From Sedimentibacter sp. SX930 (GTDB lineage: Bacteria; Bacillota; Bacilli; Lactobacillales; Aerococcaceae), in NCBI GenBank assembly GCA_002155105.1, contig MUZD01000012.1, forward strand, positions 1-49,860: DNA of 49,860 nt, written 5' to 3'. Of this stretch, positions 33,282 through 41,725 are shown in pieces. The translations under genes and the position numbers were made by a program. A model generated the notes under the pieces. The model ran no database searches. It was not told the DNA's origin and saw only the letters and a program-made list of their open reading frames with translations. Position 1 is the stretch's first letter; every line of letters begins with the position of its first letter.

Positions 33282-34840
33282 CAGTTACCTTCCTTTCGGT
33301 ATGCTGTTTTCAGTAAAATTTTGATTCGATGCTCATTGCTTTCAATTTCCAGTTGTCCGTCCACTTTTTTCAGCAGTTGGGAAATGAACGGCGTATGCAG
33401 TTCTTCCGTCAGCCGCTCTTTCATGGCGGGCTCCAACTGCAATTCGTAAACAGTCTCCAAACGGTCGTTCCAGAAGCCGAAATGGATCTGCAGATCATCC
33501 GCCAATCTGTTCTCCAAAATGAACTGGTCCAGGAAACGGATGATGTTGATCCAGCATTGTACAGCCGTATGGTCGGTGGTCGGCGGCACATCCGGGTAGA
33601 CTTCGATCATGAACGGATAGTTCTGCTCCGTGAATTTACTGCGCTCGCCGATCAGGAAGCCTGCGATGACAGGATTCTTGACCAGAAAGATCATGCGGTG
33701 CGAAAATTCCTGCTCCGGTTCGAGTATTTTGCCTAAGTAGTCGTTCAATTCCTCGTATTCCTCCAAATCGGCCAAACCGTAGATGACATGCAGCTTATTC
33801 AAAAAGTCATGCGACTGCGTCTGCAGGGTGGTGGTGTAGGTGGCCGCGTTGAACAGCTGATCCGTCAGCAGATAGAGCTCCGTGGCATCGCGCATCAGGA
33901 TGATTTGGCCGATGACCTTCTTGGCGACGGTGATCGGGGCAGTCGAAAGCAAGTAATCCACGCCGTCCTGATGATAGATCCGATCGGTCGTTTTGTCTTT
34001 CCCGGCCAACAGCTGCAAGTCCTGCGCTACAGGCAAAAGCGATTGAATCGGCAGGCCGACGATGGCCCCGTCCAACTCGTCCCGTTGGAACAGTTTTTTA
34101 GCCTCCAGATTGGAGAGGACGACACGGTTGTCCTTGTCGGTGACGAGGATGGCGTCTTTCGTGTTCTCCAGCATTGCATTGCGTTCTTCCAATAATCGGG
34201 CTATTTCGATCGGTTCCAAATTGTACATTTGGTTTTTTAGCTGGAATGCCGTGAATATCGCGGCGGCGATGCCGAACAAGAGGCTGACGGCAAAGCTTAC
34301 GGTAAAGGGCTGCATCGTTTTCTTGGCGATTGAAGCGAGCGTCGTCGTCTTGATGCCGATTGCGACGACGCCGATTTCCACGTTGTCATCATTGAAGACA
34401 GGTACGAAGGCGCGCAGCGATTGCCCCAATGTACCTTGCGCGATTGAAGTCGTCTCCTGTCCCGAAAGTGCGGCTTCTTCATCGCCGCCCTGGAAGGGGG
34501 CATTGATCTTTTCCGGATCGGGATGGGTCAGGCGGATGCGGTCCATCGTCATGACCACGACGAAGTCCAACTGATAGGTTTCGGTTATCTGATTAGCATA
34601 GGTTTGCACTTCCGGATTGGTGGCACCGTCGCTCAGCGTCTGGATCACCAAAGGCTGAGCGGCCACGATTTCGGCGATTGACAGGAGCTGTTCCTCTTCC
34701 TGCGTCTGCGTCGCTTCATAGATGCGGTTCGTCAGCGAAAGGTACAGAACGCTGACAGTCAAAGCCACCGTGACCAATACCATGAAGGTGAGCTTCACCC
34801 ATAAACGCTGGTTTTTCCATTTTTGCTTCAGTTTGATCAC
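33281..34840 (-). CDS. maeK: Sensor kinase of CitA/DcuS type, degenerate ATPase domain (MaeK)
   Basis: A 519-residue membrane sensor. Helix 1 is about 16-36, an extracellular PAS-type ligand domain follows (about 40-175, with 'RIRLTHPDPEKI', like the dicarboxylate-binding region of CitA/DcuS), helix 2 about 180-200, a cytoplasmic PAS (about 215-320), then the phosphoacceptor His344 in 'LQTQSHDFLNKLHVIYGL'. The C-terminus lacks the ATPase N-, G1- and G2-boxes: residues 425-519 show 'INIIRFLDQFIL' in place of N-x-x-x-N-A, no DxGxG, and 'QLLKKVDGQLEIES' in place of the G2 region. It may be unable to phosphorylate itself, or uses a partner kinase. It pairs with maeR. Confidence 0.88.
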   Translation of the reverse strand: MIKLKQKWKNQRLWVKLTFMVLVTVALTVSVLYLSLTNRIYEATQTQEEEQLLSIAEIVAAQPLVIQTLSDGATNPEVQTYANQITETYQLDFVVVMTMDRIRLTHPDPEKINAPFQGGDEEAALSGQETTSIAQGTLGQSLRAFVPVFNDDNVEIGVVAIGIKTTTLASIAKKTMQPFTVSFAVSLLFGIAAAIFTAFQLKNQMYNLEPIEIARLLEERNAMLENTKDAILVTDKDNRVVLSNLEAKKLFQRDELDGAIVGLPIQSLLPVAQDLQLLAGKDKTTDRIYHQDGVDYLLSTAPITVAKKVIGQIILMRDATELYLLTDQLFNAATYTTTLQTQSHDFLNKLHVIYGLADLEEYEELNDYLGKILEPEQEFSHRMIFLVKNPVIAGFLIGERSKFTEQNYPFMIEVYPDVPPTTDHTAVQCWINIIRFLDQFILENRLADDLQIHFGFWNDRLETVYELQLEPAMKERLTEELHTPFISQLLKKVDGQLEIESNEHRIKILLKTAYRKEGN

Positions 34841-34904
34841 TCATCCATGTTCCCTTCCTATTACACAGCCATTATACCAAATGAAAAGTAGGCGTTCTCA
34901 ATTT

Positions 34905-34938
34905 AATTAATTGAATAACGCTTAAATTAATTAAATAA
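34905..34938 (+). promoter_or_regulatory. Two direct repeats, candidate MaeR binding sites
   Basis: AATTAATTGAATAA (34905-34918) and AATTAATTAAATAA (34925-34938) are direct repeats exactly 20 bp apart, about two helical turns. On the opposite strand each contains TTATT(C/T)AA, similar to the repeat reported for L. casei MaeR as I recall it. They lie between maeK and maeP. Confidence 0.65.
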
Positions 34939-34983
34939 TCTATTTTAAATCTGTAAGCGGTAGCATAATGAAACCAGGTTAAA

Positions 34984-34997
34984 GAAAGCGCTTCAAG
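34984..34997 (+). promoter_or_regulatory. cre-like catabolite repression site before maeP
   Basis: AGAAAGCGCTTCAA, near the start of the maeP leader, resembles the CcpA site TGWAANCGNTNWCA but lacks the first T and final WCA. It would allow glucose repression of malate use. Confidence 0.45.
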
Positions 34998-35029
34998 ATT
35001 TGCGGTTAATCAAAAGGAGGAGAAGGAAA

Positions 35030-36373
35030 GTGAGAGACACGACAAAAGAATTGGAGCTTGAACAGCTCCCGGGCATTTCCGAGTTGACGGTTTTCGACAG
35101 ATTTAAAAATGCGAAGGTAGGCGCGATTCCGTTGCCGACTTATCTCGTGATGTCAGCCATTATAATAGCTTCTGCGTATCTGGGCGAATTGCCTGTCAAC
35201 ATGTTGGGTGGTTTCGCGGTCATCTTGAGTTTGGGGTGGCTTCTGGGAGGGATCGGTGCAAGCATCCCAGGATTGAAGAATTTCGGGGGATCGGCCATCC
35301 TTTCGTTGATGGTGCCATCGATCATGGTATTCATGAATATATTCAACCAAAACACGCTGGATGCGGCGAACATGCTGATGAGGGAAGCGAACTTCCTGTA
35401 TTTCTACATCGCTTGTCTTGTCTGCGGCAGTATTCTGGGGATGCACCGCAAGATTCTGGTGCAAGGCTTGATCCGGATGATCATCCCGATGGCAGTGGCG
35501 ATGATCGCTGCATTGATCGTCGGAACTTCAATCGGAACTTTGTTGGGACTGGGTTTTGAGCATACGCTCTTCTACATCGTGACACCGATCATCGCCGGCG
35601 GAATCGGCGAAGGCATCTTGCCGTTATCGCTGGGCTACAGCGCCATCACCGGTATCCCGAGTGGAGAATTGGTTGGACAGCTGATTCCGGCAACCATCAT
35701 CGGTAACTTCTTCGCGATCATCTGCTCCGGTATTTTGAACCGTTTGGGCGAAAAATATCCTGAGAAAAGCGGTAAGGGCCAATTGATCAAATTCGGCGGA
35801 GACGACGATATGGCTGATGCCATGCAGGAAGACAAGAGCCCGCTGGACATCAAATTGATGGGTGCCGGCGTGTTGACGGCGTGCACACTGTTCATCGCAG
35901 GCAGACTTTTGGAAAGACTTACGGGTTTCCCGGGACCGGTCCTGATGATCCTGATCGCTGCAACCATCAAATACTTGAGCCTGTTGCCTAAAGATGTTGA
36001 AAAAGGCTCGAAACAGCTGTACAAATTCGTTTCCGGCAACTTCACTTTCCCGTTGATGGTCGGCTTGGGCTTGCTGTACATCCCACTTAAAGACGTCGTC
36101 GGCATGCTTTCTTGGCAGTATTTCGTGGTCGTGATCTCAGTCGTATTGACCGTTGTCCTGACCGGTTTCTTCGTCGGTGGAAAAATGAACATGAACCCGA
36201 TCGAAGCAGCCATCGTAACGGCTTGCCAAAGCGGCATGGGCGGAACTGGGGATGTCGCCATCCTATCTGCTTCCAACCGTATGAACCTGATGCCATTTGC
36301 CCAAGTAGCTACACGTTTGGGTGGAGCCATCACCGTCATTTCCATGACATCCTTGTTGCGTTTCCTATTCTAA
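35030..36373 (+). CDS. maeP: 2-hydroxycarboxylate (malate/citrate) transporter, 2HCT family (MaeP)
   Basis: Start GTG 35030 has AAAAGGAGG 9 bp upstream; the ATG-initiated upstream frame runs through that site. The product has about 447 residues and about 11 hydrophobic segments. The two 2HCT re-entrant loops are recognisable: 'PIIAGGIGEGILPLSLGYS' and 'QSGMGGTGDVAILSASNRMN', followed by 'LMPFAQVATRLGGAI', which contains the substrate-binding Arg region of CitS/CitP/MaeP. It imports malate and perhaps citrate with Na+ or H+. It precedes maeE by 44 bp and is divergent from maeKR, the same order as in lactobacilli and enterococci. Confidence 0.92.
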   Translation: MRDTTKELELEQLPGISELTVFDRFKNAKVGAIPLPTYLVMSAIIIASAYLGELPVNMLGGFAVILSLGWLLGGIGASIPGLKNFGGSAILSLMVPSIMVFMNIFNQNTLDAANMLMREANFLYFYIACLVCGSILGMHRKILVQGLIRMIIPMAVAMIAALIVGTSIGTLLGLGFEHTLFYIVTPIIAGGIGEGILPLSLGYSAITGIPSGELVGQLIPATIIGNFFAIICSGILNRLGEKYPEKSGKGQLIKFGGDDDMADAMQEDKSPLDIKLMGAGVLTACTLFIAGRLLERLTGFPGPVLMILIAATIKYLSLLPKDVEKGSKQLYKFVSGNFTFPLMVGLGLLYIPLKDVVGMLSWQYFVVVISVVLTVVLTGFFVGGKMNMNPIEAAIVTACQSGMGGTGDVAILSASNRMNLMPFAQVATRLGGAITVISMTSLLRFLF

Positions 36374-36417
36374 CAACATAAAAAAACTAAAACGAGAAGA
36401 AAGAGAGTGTGTTCATT

Positions 36418-37590
36418 ATGACAAATGTAAATGAAAAAGCATTGGCTATCAGCAAAAAATTCGGCGGTAAATTGGAGGTCATCTCAAAAGTGCCGATCGA
36501 AACAATGGAAGATCTGAGCATCGCCTATACACCGGGCGTCGCAGCTGTCTGCATGGAAATCGCGAACAACAAAGAATCCGTCTATACTTATACCACTAAA
36601 AAGAATCTGGTTGCCGTCGTAACGGATGGATCGGCTGTCCTGGGCTTGGGCAATATCGGACCGGAAGCAGCCATTCCGGTTATGGAAGGCAAAGCGGCCT
36701 TGTTCAAACGCTTCGGGAATGTGGATGCCGTTCCTATTTCCTTGAATACGCAGGATGTTGAAGAAATCATCTCGCACGTTGCTGCCATCGCACCTTCTTT
36801 CGGCGGCATCAACCTGGAAGACATCAGCGCGCCTCGCTGCTTCGAAATCGAACGCCGCTTGAAAGAGATGTTGGACATTCCGGTCTTCCATGATGACCAA
36901 CACGGGACCGCGATCATTGTTCTGGCTGCCCTTTACAATTCCTTGCGCCTGACAGGCAAAAAAATCGATGAGATTCAAGTGGTCGTCAATGGCGGCGGTG
37001 CTGCAGGGATCGCCATCAGCCAAATGTTCCTTTCCGCTGGTATCAAGAACCTGATGGTCGTGGACCGCACCGGCCTCATTTCCGAAACCGATCCTGAATT
37101 GGCCGAACGCCATGTGGAAATCTCAAAAGTTACGAACCGCAGTTTCAGAACCGGAACTTTGGAGGATGCAGTTGTCGGAATGGACGTATTCGTCGGCGTA
37201 TCCGCGCCGGGCGTACTGAAAAAAGAATGGATTGCGACCATGAACGAAAAACCGGTCATCTTCGCGATGGCGAACCCGACACCGGAAATCTTCCCGGATG
37301 AAGCAAAAGCAGGCGGCGCGTACATCGTCGGCACCGGCCGCAGCGACTTCCCGAACCAGATCAACAATGTGCTCGCATTCCCGGGAATCTTCCGCGGTGC
37401 CTTGGATGCCCGTGCCAAAGACATCACAATCGAAATGCAGCTTGCTGCAGCGCGCGGCATCGCCAGCATCGTCAGCGATGAGGAACTGAACGTGGACTAC
37501 ATCATGCCGGATGTCTTCACACCGGGCGTAGCCGATATCGTAGCCGCCAGCGTTATGAACGCAGTCAAGAAAGAGGAAGTACTTGTTTAA
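36418..37590 (+). CDS. maeE: NAD-dependent malic enzyme (MaeE)
   Basis: Start ATG 36418 follows AAGAGAG; an in-frame GTG at 36409 overlaps that sequence. The 390-residue product is the short bacterial malic enzyme. It shows 'SIAYTPGVAAVCMEI', 'VTDGSAVLGLGNIGPEAAIP', 'EDISAPRCFEIERRL' (metal/substrate site), 'FHDDQHGTAIIVLAAL' (metal D), and the Rossmann motif 'VVNGGGAAGIAISQMF'. It oxidatively decarboxylates L-malate to pyruvate, giving NADH and CO2, so imported malate can serve as carbon and energy source, in contrast to the malolactic enzyme. It is downstream of maeP and cotranscribed. Confidence 0.95.
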   Translation: MTNVNEKALAISKKFGGKLEVISKVPIETMEDLSIAYTPGVAAVCMEIANNKESVYTYTTKKNLVAVVTDGSAVLGLGNIGPEAAIPVMEGKAALFKRFGNVDAVPISLNTQDVEEIISHVAAIAPSFGGINLEDISAPRCFEIERRLKEMLDIPVFHDDQHGTAIIVLAALYNSLRLTGKKIDEIQVVVNGGGAAGIAISQMFLSAGIKNLMVVDRTGLISETDPELAERHVEISKVTNRSFRTGTLEDAVVGMDVFVGVSAPGVLKKEWIATMNEKPVIFAMANPTPEIFPDEAKAGGAYIVGTGRSDFPNQINNVLAFPGIFRGALDARAKDITIEMQLAAARGIASIVSDEELNVDYIMPDVFTPGVADIVAASVMNAVKKEEVLV

Positions 37591-37815
37591 AAAGTAGAGA
37601 ACGAAGAAGCTGCGTCCGCCGGTGAAGGAGCTAAAATCCGACAATCTAATTGTGCACGGTCCAACGGATTCTTGTTTCGTCTGTCTGATTTGTCGGAAAA
37701 GTGTTTTTCCTTTGGTTTTCATGTCTCTATCATATATACAAAAAAACGTCTATTCTGATATGGTTGAGTCAACAATCTACTTTTTGGGAAAAATCAAAAA
37801 AATGGAGGCATGAAC

Positions 37816-38499
37816 ATGAGCGAAAACAAGCAAAGAATGGGCTTCAGAATCTACAAGGACATCCCCAGACCGACACCGGAACTGTTGGAAAGGTTGAACA
37901 AATTCACCGTTCCGGAACTGTGCGACGGGATGGACGTCTTCCGCGCAATGGATTACCAGATCAAACCAATGGTGACGACGCAAAAAATTATCGGGCCTGC
38001 TGTCACGCTGCAGTTGTTGCTCGGCGACAGCCTGATTGTGCCGAAAGCTTTGGAGGTAGCGCAACCGGGTGACATCATCGTCATCGATGCGAAAGGTAGC
38101 TGCAACAATGGCGTTTGGGGTGATAACCGCAGCCGCGTTGCCAAGGCGATTGGCTTAGCCGGTGTCGTAATCGACGGTGCCTTCCGCGATATCGAAGAAA
38201 ATGAAGCACTCGGCTTTCCGATCTACGCCCGGGCGAACACCTGCGGCAGAAGCACCAGGGGCGCGAAGGGGGAAGTCAATGTACCGATTTCCTGTGGCGG
38301 CGTGTCGGTGCGCCCCGGAGACATCATCGTCGGGGACCGTAATGGGGTCGTCGTGATTCCGTTGGAGCATGCCGAGGAAATCATCCAAGCAGCCCAAGAG
38401 CAGGTAGATAAGATGGAGGCGCAGATTGCCAAATTCGAGGCGACCGGACAGATCGTCCCGGACAGCCTGGAAAAGGAATTGAAAAGATTAGGCTATTAA
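37816..38499 (+). CDS. RraA-family aldolase / oxaloacetate decarboxylase-like protein
   Basis: Start ATG 37816 (MSENKQRM) has GGAGG 7 bp upstream; the ATG at 37810 is too close to it. The 227-residue protein has the RraA/HMG-aldolase core: 'VPELCDGMDVFRAMDYQIKP', 'ARANTCGRSTRGAKGEVN', and the metal-proximal Arg-Asp in 'GVVIDGAFRDIEENEA'. Homologues cleave 4-hydroxy-4-methyl-2-oxoglutarate and often decarboxylate oxaloacetate, producing pyruvate. Placed after maeE, with a 225-bp gap, it may handle oxaloacetate from malate or citrate (inference). It may have its own promoter. Family call is good; enzymatic role uncertain. Confidence 0.88.
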   Translation: MSENKQRMGFRIYKDIPRPTPELLERLNKFTVPELCDGMDVFRAMDYQIKPMVTTQKIIGPAVTLQLLLGDSLIVPKALEVAQPGDIIVIDAKGSCNNGVWGDNRSRVAKAIGLAGVVIDGAFRDIEENEALGFPIYARANTCGRSTRGAKGEVNVPISCGGVSVRPGDIIVGDRNGVVVIPLEHAEEIIQAAQEQVDKMEAQIAKFEATGQIVPDSLEKELKRLGY

Positions 38500-38527
38500 A
38501 AGCAGACAAAATTCAATCAAAGAAGAC

Positions 38528-38562
38528 AAAACCACCTGTGCGTCCTGCACAGGTGGTTTTGA
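38528..38562. terminator. Bidirectional terminator
   Basis: AAAACCACCTGTGC-x-x-GCACAGGTGGTTTT (38528-38560) is a near-perfect hairpin with A and T tails, serving the RraA gene forward and xylR reverse. Confidence 0.9.
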
Positions 38563-38564
38563 TT

Positions 38565-39722
38565 TTAGTTGTCAGTATTCATTTTCAGGTTTTGGATGTT
38601 CAGGAAGTTCTGTGTGGACTTGGCCACACCCCCGAACAAGGTCGCTTTTCGCTTGAGCGAGCTGCTGACGACACTGGTATCACATGATAATTTACCTTTG
38701 AGATCCCCCTTTAGGATGCTGATCAACTCAGGGATTTGCGAATAAATGGAGCTGTTGATCACCACTAGATCGGGTTCGTAGATCACCGCCAGGTTATTGA
38801 CGGCGATGCTCAAATAATGCGCATTACTCCGAAGTGTTTTTTGGACAACAGGATCGCCTTTTTTGTAGCGTTCGATCACTACGGACGAATTGATATCCGG
38901 TAAAGCAAGCATCTGTTCCAATTCGCTGTAGATGGCCTGGTGGGATGCGTACTGTTCGAGGCAACCGTCATTGCCGCAAGGACACTTCCGGCCATCAGGG
39001 TAGAGGATACTGTGGCCAATTTCACCGGCTATACCTTTTTTCCCGGTCCTCAGTTTCCCATTTTCGACAATTCCGGCTCCGATGCCCGTATGGATGCTCA
39101 GGCTGACAACGCTGTCCGAAATGGATCCGAAAGTATATTCACCGAGCGCCGCCAGATTCGCTTCATTTTCCAAATATACATAAAAGGGATACATTTCTTC
39201 TAATTGAGCCTTCAGATCGCTCTGCAAAGTATAGTTGGGCGTAAAGATGATCTCTTCCTGATTGACGAGTCCGTGGATCGCAATGCAGACTCCGGTGATG
39301 CCGTGCGGCGTTTCCACAGCATGTTCAGTCAGTTTTTCAACCATTTCCGTGATGTAGGCGAGGACATTGTCGGAAGAAACTTTGATGTCTCTTATTTCGG
39401 ATTCATGAAGGACCTTTCCATCAATGTAGGCGATGAGCCCTTCTACATAATTGGGTGCAACATCCAAGGAAAGGGTCAGTGCAGCTTTTCCATTGAAAGT
39501 GAGCATGATTGGCTTTCGGCCGCCGATCCTAGCTGCGTCGCCGATACGGTCTTCATGGATCAACTCGTCCTCCAACAGTTTCTTGGTGATTGCGGATACG
39601 GAAGCCTTGTTCAGGCCGGCAAGGACGGATAATTCAGCGCGGGAAATTTCTTTCTGACTGATGATGGCATTCAAAATGGTTGCCTCGTTGTTTTCGCGGA
39701 TCGTATATTTGCTGTGAATCAA
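38565..39722 (-). CDS. xylR: Xylose-operon repressor XylR, ROK family
   Basis: A 385-residue ROK-family repressor. The start is TTG at 39722, supported by GAAGGAG upstream; the first conserved residues 'YTIRENNEATILNAIISQK' come next. The N-terminal winged HTH (about 20-65) has 'ISRAELSVLAGLNKASVSAITKKL'. The ROK domain has 'GVCIAIHGLVNQEE', 'GIGAGIVENGKLRTGKKGIAGEIGHS' and the zinc-binding 'CPCGNDGCLEQYAS'. It is divergent from a GH43/xylose operon and two promoters carry matching palindromes, so the assignment to XylR is strong. Xylose should release it from DNA. Confidence 0.93.
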   Translation of the reverse strand: MIHSKYTIRENNEATILNAIISQKEISRAELSVLAGLNKASVSAITKKLLEDELIHEDRIGDAARIGGRKPIMLTFNGKAALTLSLDVAPNYVEGLIAYIDGKVLHESEIRDIKVSSDNVLAYITEMVEKLTEHAVETPHGITGVCIAIHGLVNQEEIIFTPNYTLQSDLKAQLEEMYPFYVYLENEANLAALGEYTFGSISDSVVSLSIHTGIGAGIVENGKLRTGKKGIAGEIGHSILYPDGRKCPCGNDGCLEQYASHQAIYSELEQMLALPDINSSVVIERYKKGDPVVQKTLRSNAHYLSIAVNNLAVIYEPDLVVINSSIYSQIPELISILKGDLKGKLSCDTSVVSSSLKRKATLFGGVAKSTQNFLNIQNLKMNTDN

Positions 39723-39765
39723 AAAAAACCACTCCTTCTTCCTTCGTAATCTATCATATATCTTC

Positions 39766-39836
39766 TGAAAGCGCTTGACAATAAAAAAACAATCATATAT
39801 ACTTATGCTCGTGAGTTGGTTAAGCGTACTAACTCA
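39766..39836 (+). promoter_or_regulatory. Promoter, cre and XylR operator before the xylosidase operon
   Basis: cre-like TGAAAGCGCTTGACA (39766-39780) overlaps the -35 TTGACA (39775-39780); a 17-bp spacer and TATACT (39798-39803) follow. Then the operator TGAGTTGGTT-AAGCG-TACTAACTCA (39812-39836), a 10+5+10 dyad with two mismatches, begins near the transcription start. Confidence 0.85.
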
Positions 39837-40060
39837 AAATATTAGTAATGCAATCATATCATTTTTTAAGAAGGAAGGAAAGGACGGAAAAAGTTTAACA
39901 AACTATGTGTCAAAAGTAGAAGACCTCATAACTCATAAAATCAGCCCATATTTGCTGCATATGATTTGTAGTAGTGTGGGAGTGGTGAGGGATACTTGCT
40001 TCATTGGAATGCCAACTTTTTTATTTAGAATACGGAAAGCTGAAAGGACGAAGTATATTT
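39837..40060 (+). other. Long leader with an orphan ribosome binding site
   Basis: A 224-nt gap separates the operator from the GH43 start. CATATCATTTTTTAAGAAGG (39859-39878) and the following GGAAAGG match the analogous CATTTTTAGGAGGAAAAG before xylA, where an ATG follows at once; here no ATG follows. The frame from 39775 to 40095 crosses the promoter and is not a gene. Sequence 39890-40050 looks like a remnant. Confidence 0.55.
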
Positions 40061-41671
40061 ATGAAAATTATGAATCCGATATTAAGAGGATTTAATCCGG
40101 ACCCTTCGATTATTCGTGTGGATGATACCTATTATATCGCAAATTCCACTTTTGAGTGGTTTCCTGGTGTTCAAATTCATGAATCAAAAGATTTGGTTCA
40201 TTGGCAATTGATTGCACATCCGTTATCAACTATTGAATTATTAGATATGAAAGGAAATGCTGATTCTGGTGGTATTTGGGCACCAGATTTATCCTATGCA
40301 GATGGTAAATTTTGGTTAGTTTATACAGATGTAAAAGTGGTGAACGGTGCCTTTAAAGATTGCATCAACTATCTAACAACTGCTGAAAATATCAGTGGTC
40401 CTTGGAGTGCCCCAATCAAATTAAATGGTGTCGGTTTTGACGCTTCTCTTTTCCATGATGATGATGGCAGAAAATACCTGATTCAGATGGAATGGGATCA
40501 TCGCGAGTATCACCATCAGTTTAACGGCATCAAATGTACAGAGTATTCTGTATCAGAAAAGCGACTATTGCCGGAGACTTCAAAGATTATTTGGAGAGGT
40601 ACGGATGTTAAGTTGGTTGAAGGACCGCATTTGTATAAATTATTCGGGAAGTACTATTTGTTCTGTGCGGAAGGCGGCACGACTTATACGCATCAAGAAG
40701 TTGTTGCGCGATCAGCCACTCTATTTGGTGAATATGAAGGTCAGCCTGAAACCTTTCTGACGGCATTTGCTCATCCGGACAATCCTCTGCAAAAATGTGG
40801 GCATGGAGCTCTGGTGGATACACCAGACGGAGAATGGTATTTTGCTCATTTGACTGGGAGACCTTGGCATCATGCTAATGAATCCAGCCACGATCCTCGC
40901 GGTTGGTGCACTTTAGGAAGAGAGACTGCGATTCAGAAAGTAGATTGGTCTGAAGAGCAATGGCCCATGATTGTTGGCGGAAGACAAGGAAGCTTAGAAG
41001 TGGACGCACCAAAAAATGCAGCGCCGTTTGACTATCCGTCCAATTACCTGACGAAAGATGATTTTGATCAAGAGGGGTTAAACATTCACTTCAATACATT
41101 GCGTGTGCCATTTACAGAGAAGATCGGGAAAATTGAGGATGGTCACCTTGTCTTGAAAGGATTGGGCAGCTTAGCCAATCAACATGAAAATTCGCTTATT
41201 GCCAGAAGATGGCAAGCATTCGAATTCGAAGCGGAAACAAAATTGAGTTATGACCCGACAACGTTCCAACAGATGGCTGGTTTGACAAATTATTACAATA
41301 GCCAACATTGGTCCATGATTCAGGTAACTTGGAATGAGGAAAACGGGCGTGTGATTGAAGTTACAGAAAACAACCAAGGTATTTTTACCAGTTATTTGAA
41401 GGAAAACGCAATCGTAGTGCCGCAAGAAGTTGAATATATCTATTTTAAAACGAAAGTGAATACTCACCACTATTTGTATGCGTATTCATTTGATGGCGAA
41501 AACTGGATAGATGTTCCCGTCAAATTGGATGCTAAGGTTTTATCGGATGATTATGTGAATCAAAGTTATGGCGGCTTCTTTACAGGGGCATTCGTTGGGA
41601 TGGTCAATGTTGATTATTCGGGATACGAGCTGGAAGCGAAATTCGATTACTTTAGTTATCAAGAAAAATAA
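40061..41671 (+). CDS. xynB: Glycoside hydrolase family 43 beta-xylosidase
   Basis: The ATG at 40061 (in-frame ATG 40070 next) gives 536 residues; the frame upstream to 40004 is leader. The catalytic set of GH43 is in register with Selenomonas beta-xylosidase numbering: base Asp14 ('GFNPDPSI'), pKa modulator Asp127 ('GFDASLFHDDDG'), general acid Glu187 ('KLVEGPHLYKL'). The C-terminal ~220 residues form the extra beta-sandwich of the large intracellular xylosidases. No signal peptide, so it acts on imported xylooligosaccharides in the cytosol, releasing xylose. AT-rich compared with xylA/xylB. Named by similarity, but arabinosidase activity cannot be excluded. Confidence 0.9.
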   Translation: MKIMNPILRGFNPDPSIIRVDDTYYIANSTFEWFPGVQIHESKDLVHWQLIAHPLSTIELLDMKGNADSGGIWAPDLSYADGKFWLVYTDVKVVNGAFKDCINYLTTAENISGPWSAPIKLNGVGFDASLFHDDDGRKYLIQMEWDHREYHHQFNGIKCTEYSVSEKRLLPETSKIIWRGTDVKLVEGPHLYKLFGKYYLFCAEGGTTYTHQEVVARSATLFGEYEGQPETFLTAFAHPDNPLQKCGHGALVDTPDGEWYFAHLTGRPWHHANESSHDPRGWCTLGRETAIQKVDWSEEQWPMIVGGRQGSLEVDAPKNAAPFDYPSNYLTKDDFDQEGLNIHFNTLRVPFTEKIGKIEDGHLVLKGLGSLANQHENSLIARRWQAFEFEAETKLSYDPTTFQQMAGLTNYYNSQHWSMIQVTWNEENGRVIEVTENNQGIFTSYLKENAIVVPQEVEYIYFKTKVNTHHYLYAYSFDGENWIDVPVKLDAKVLSDDYVNQSYGGFFTGAFVGMVNVDYSGYELEAKFDYFSYQEK

Positions 41672-41725
41672 ATGAATGCGATGAAAGTAAGCTGATTATT
41701 CTCTGAGGGAGGAGAAGAAAAAATA

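Noticed and set aside
39775-40095. 106-residue forward ORF
   Set aside because: It begins inside the -35 box and crosses the XylR operator, so it cannot be translated from that start in the xyl transcript.
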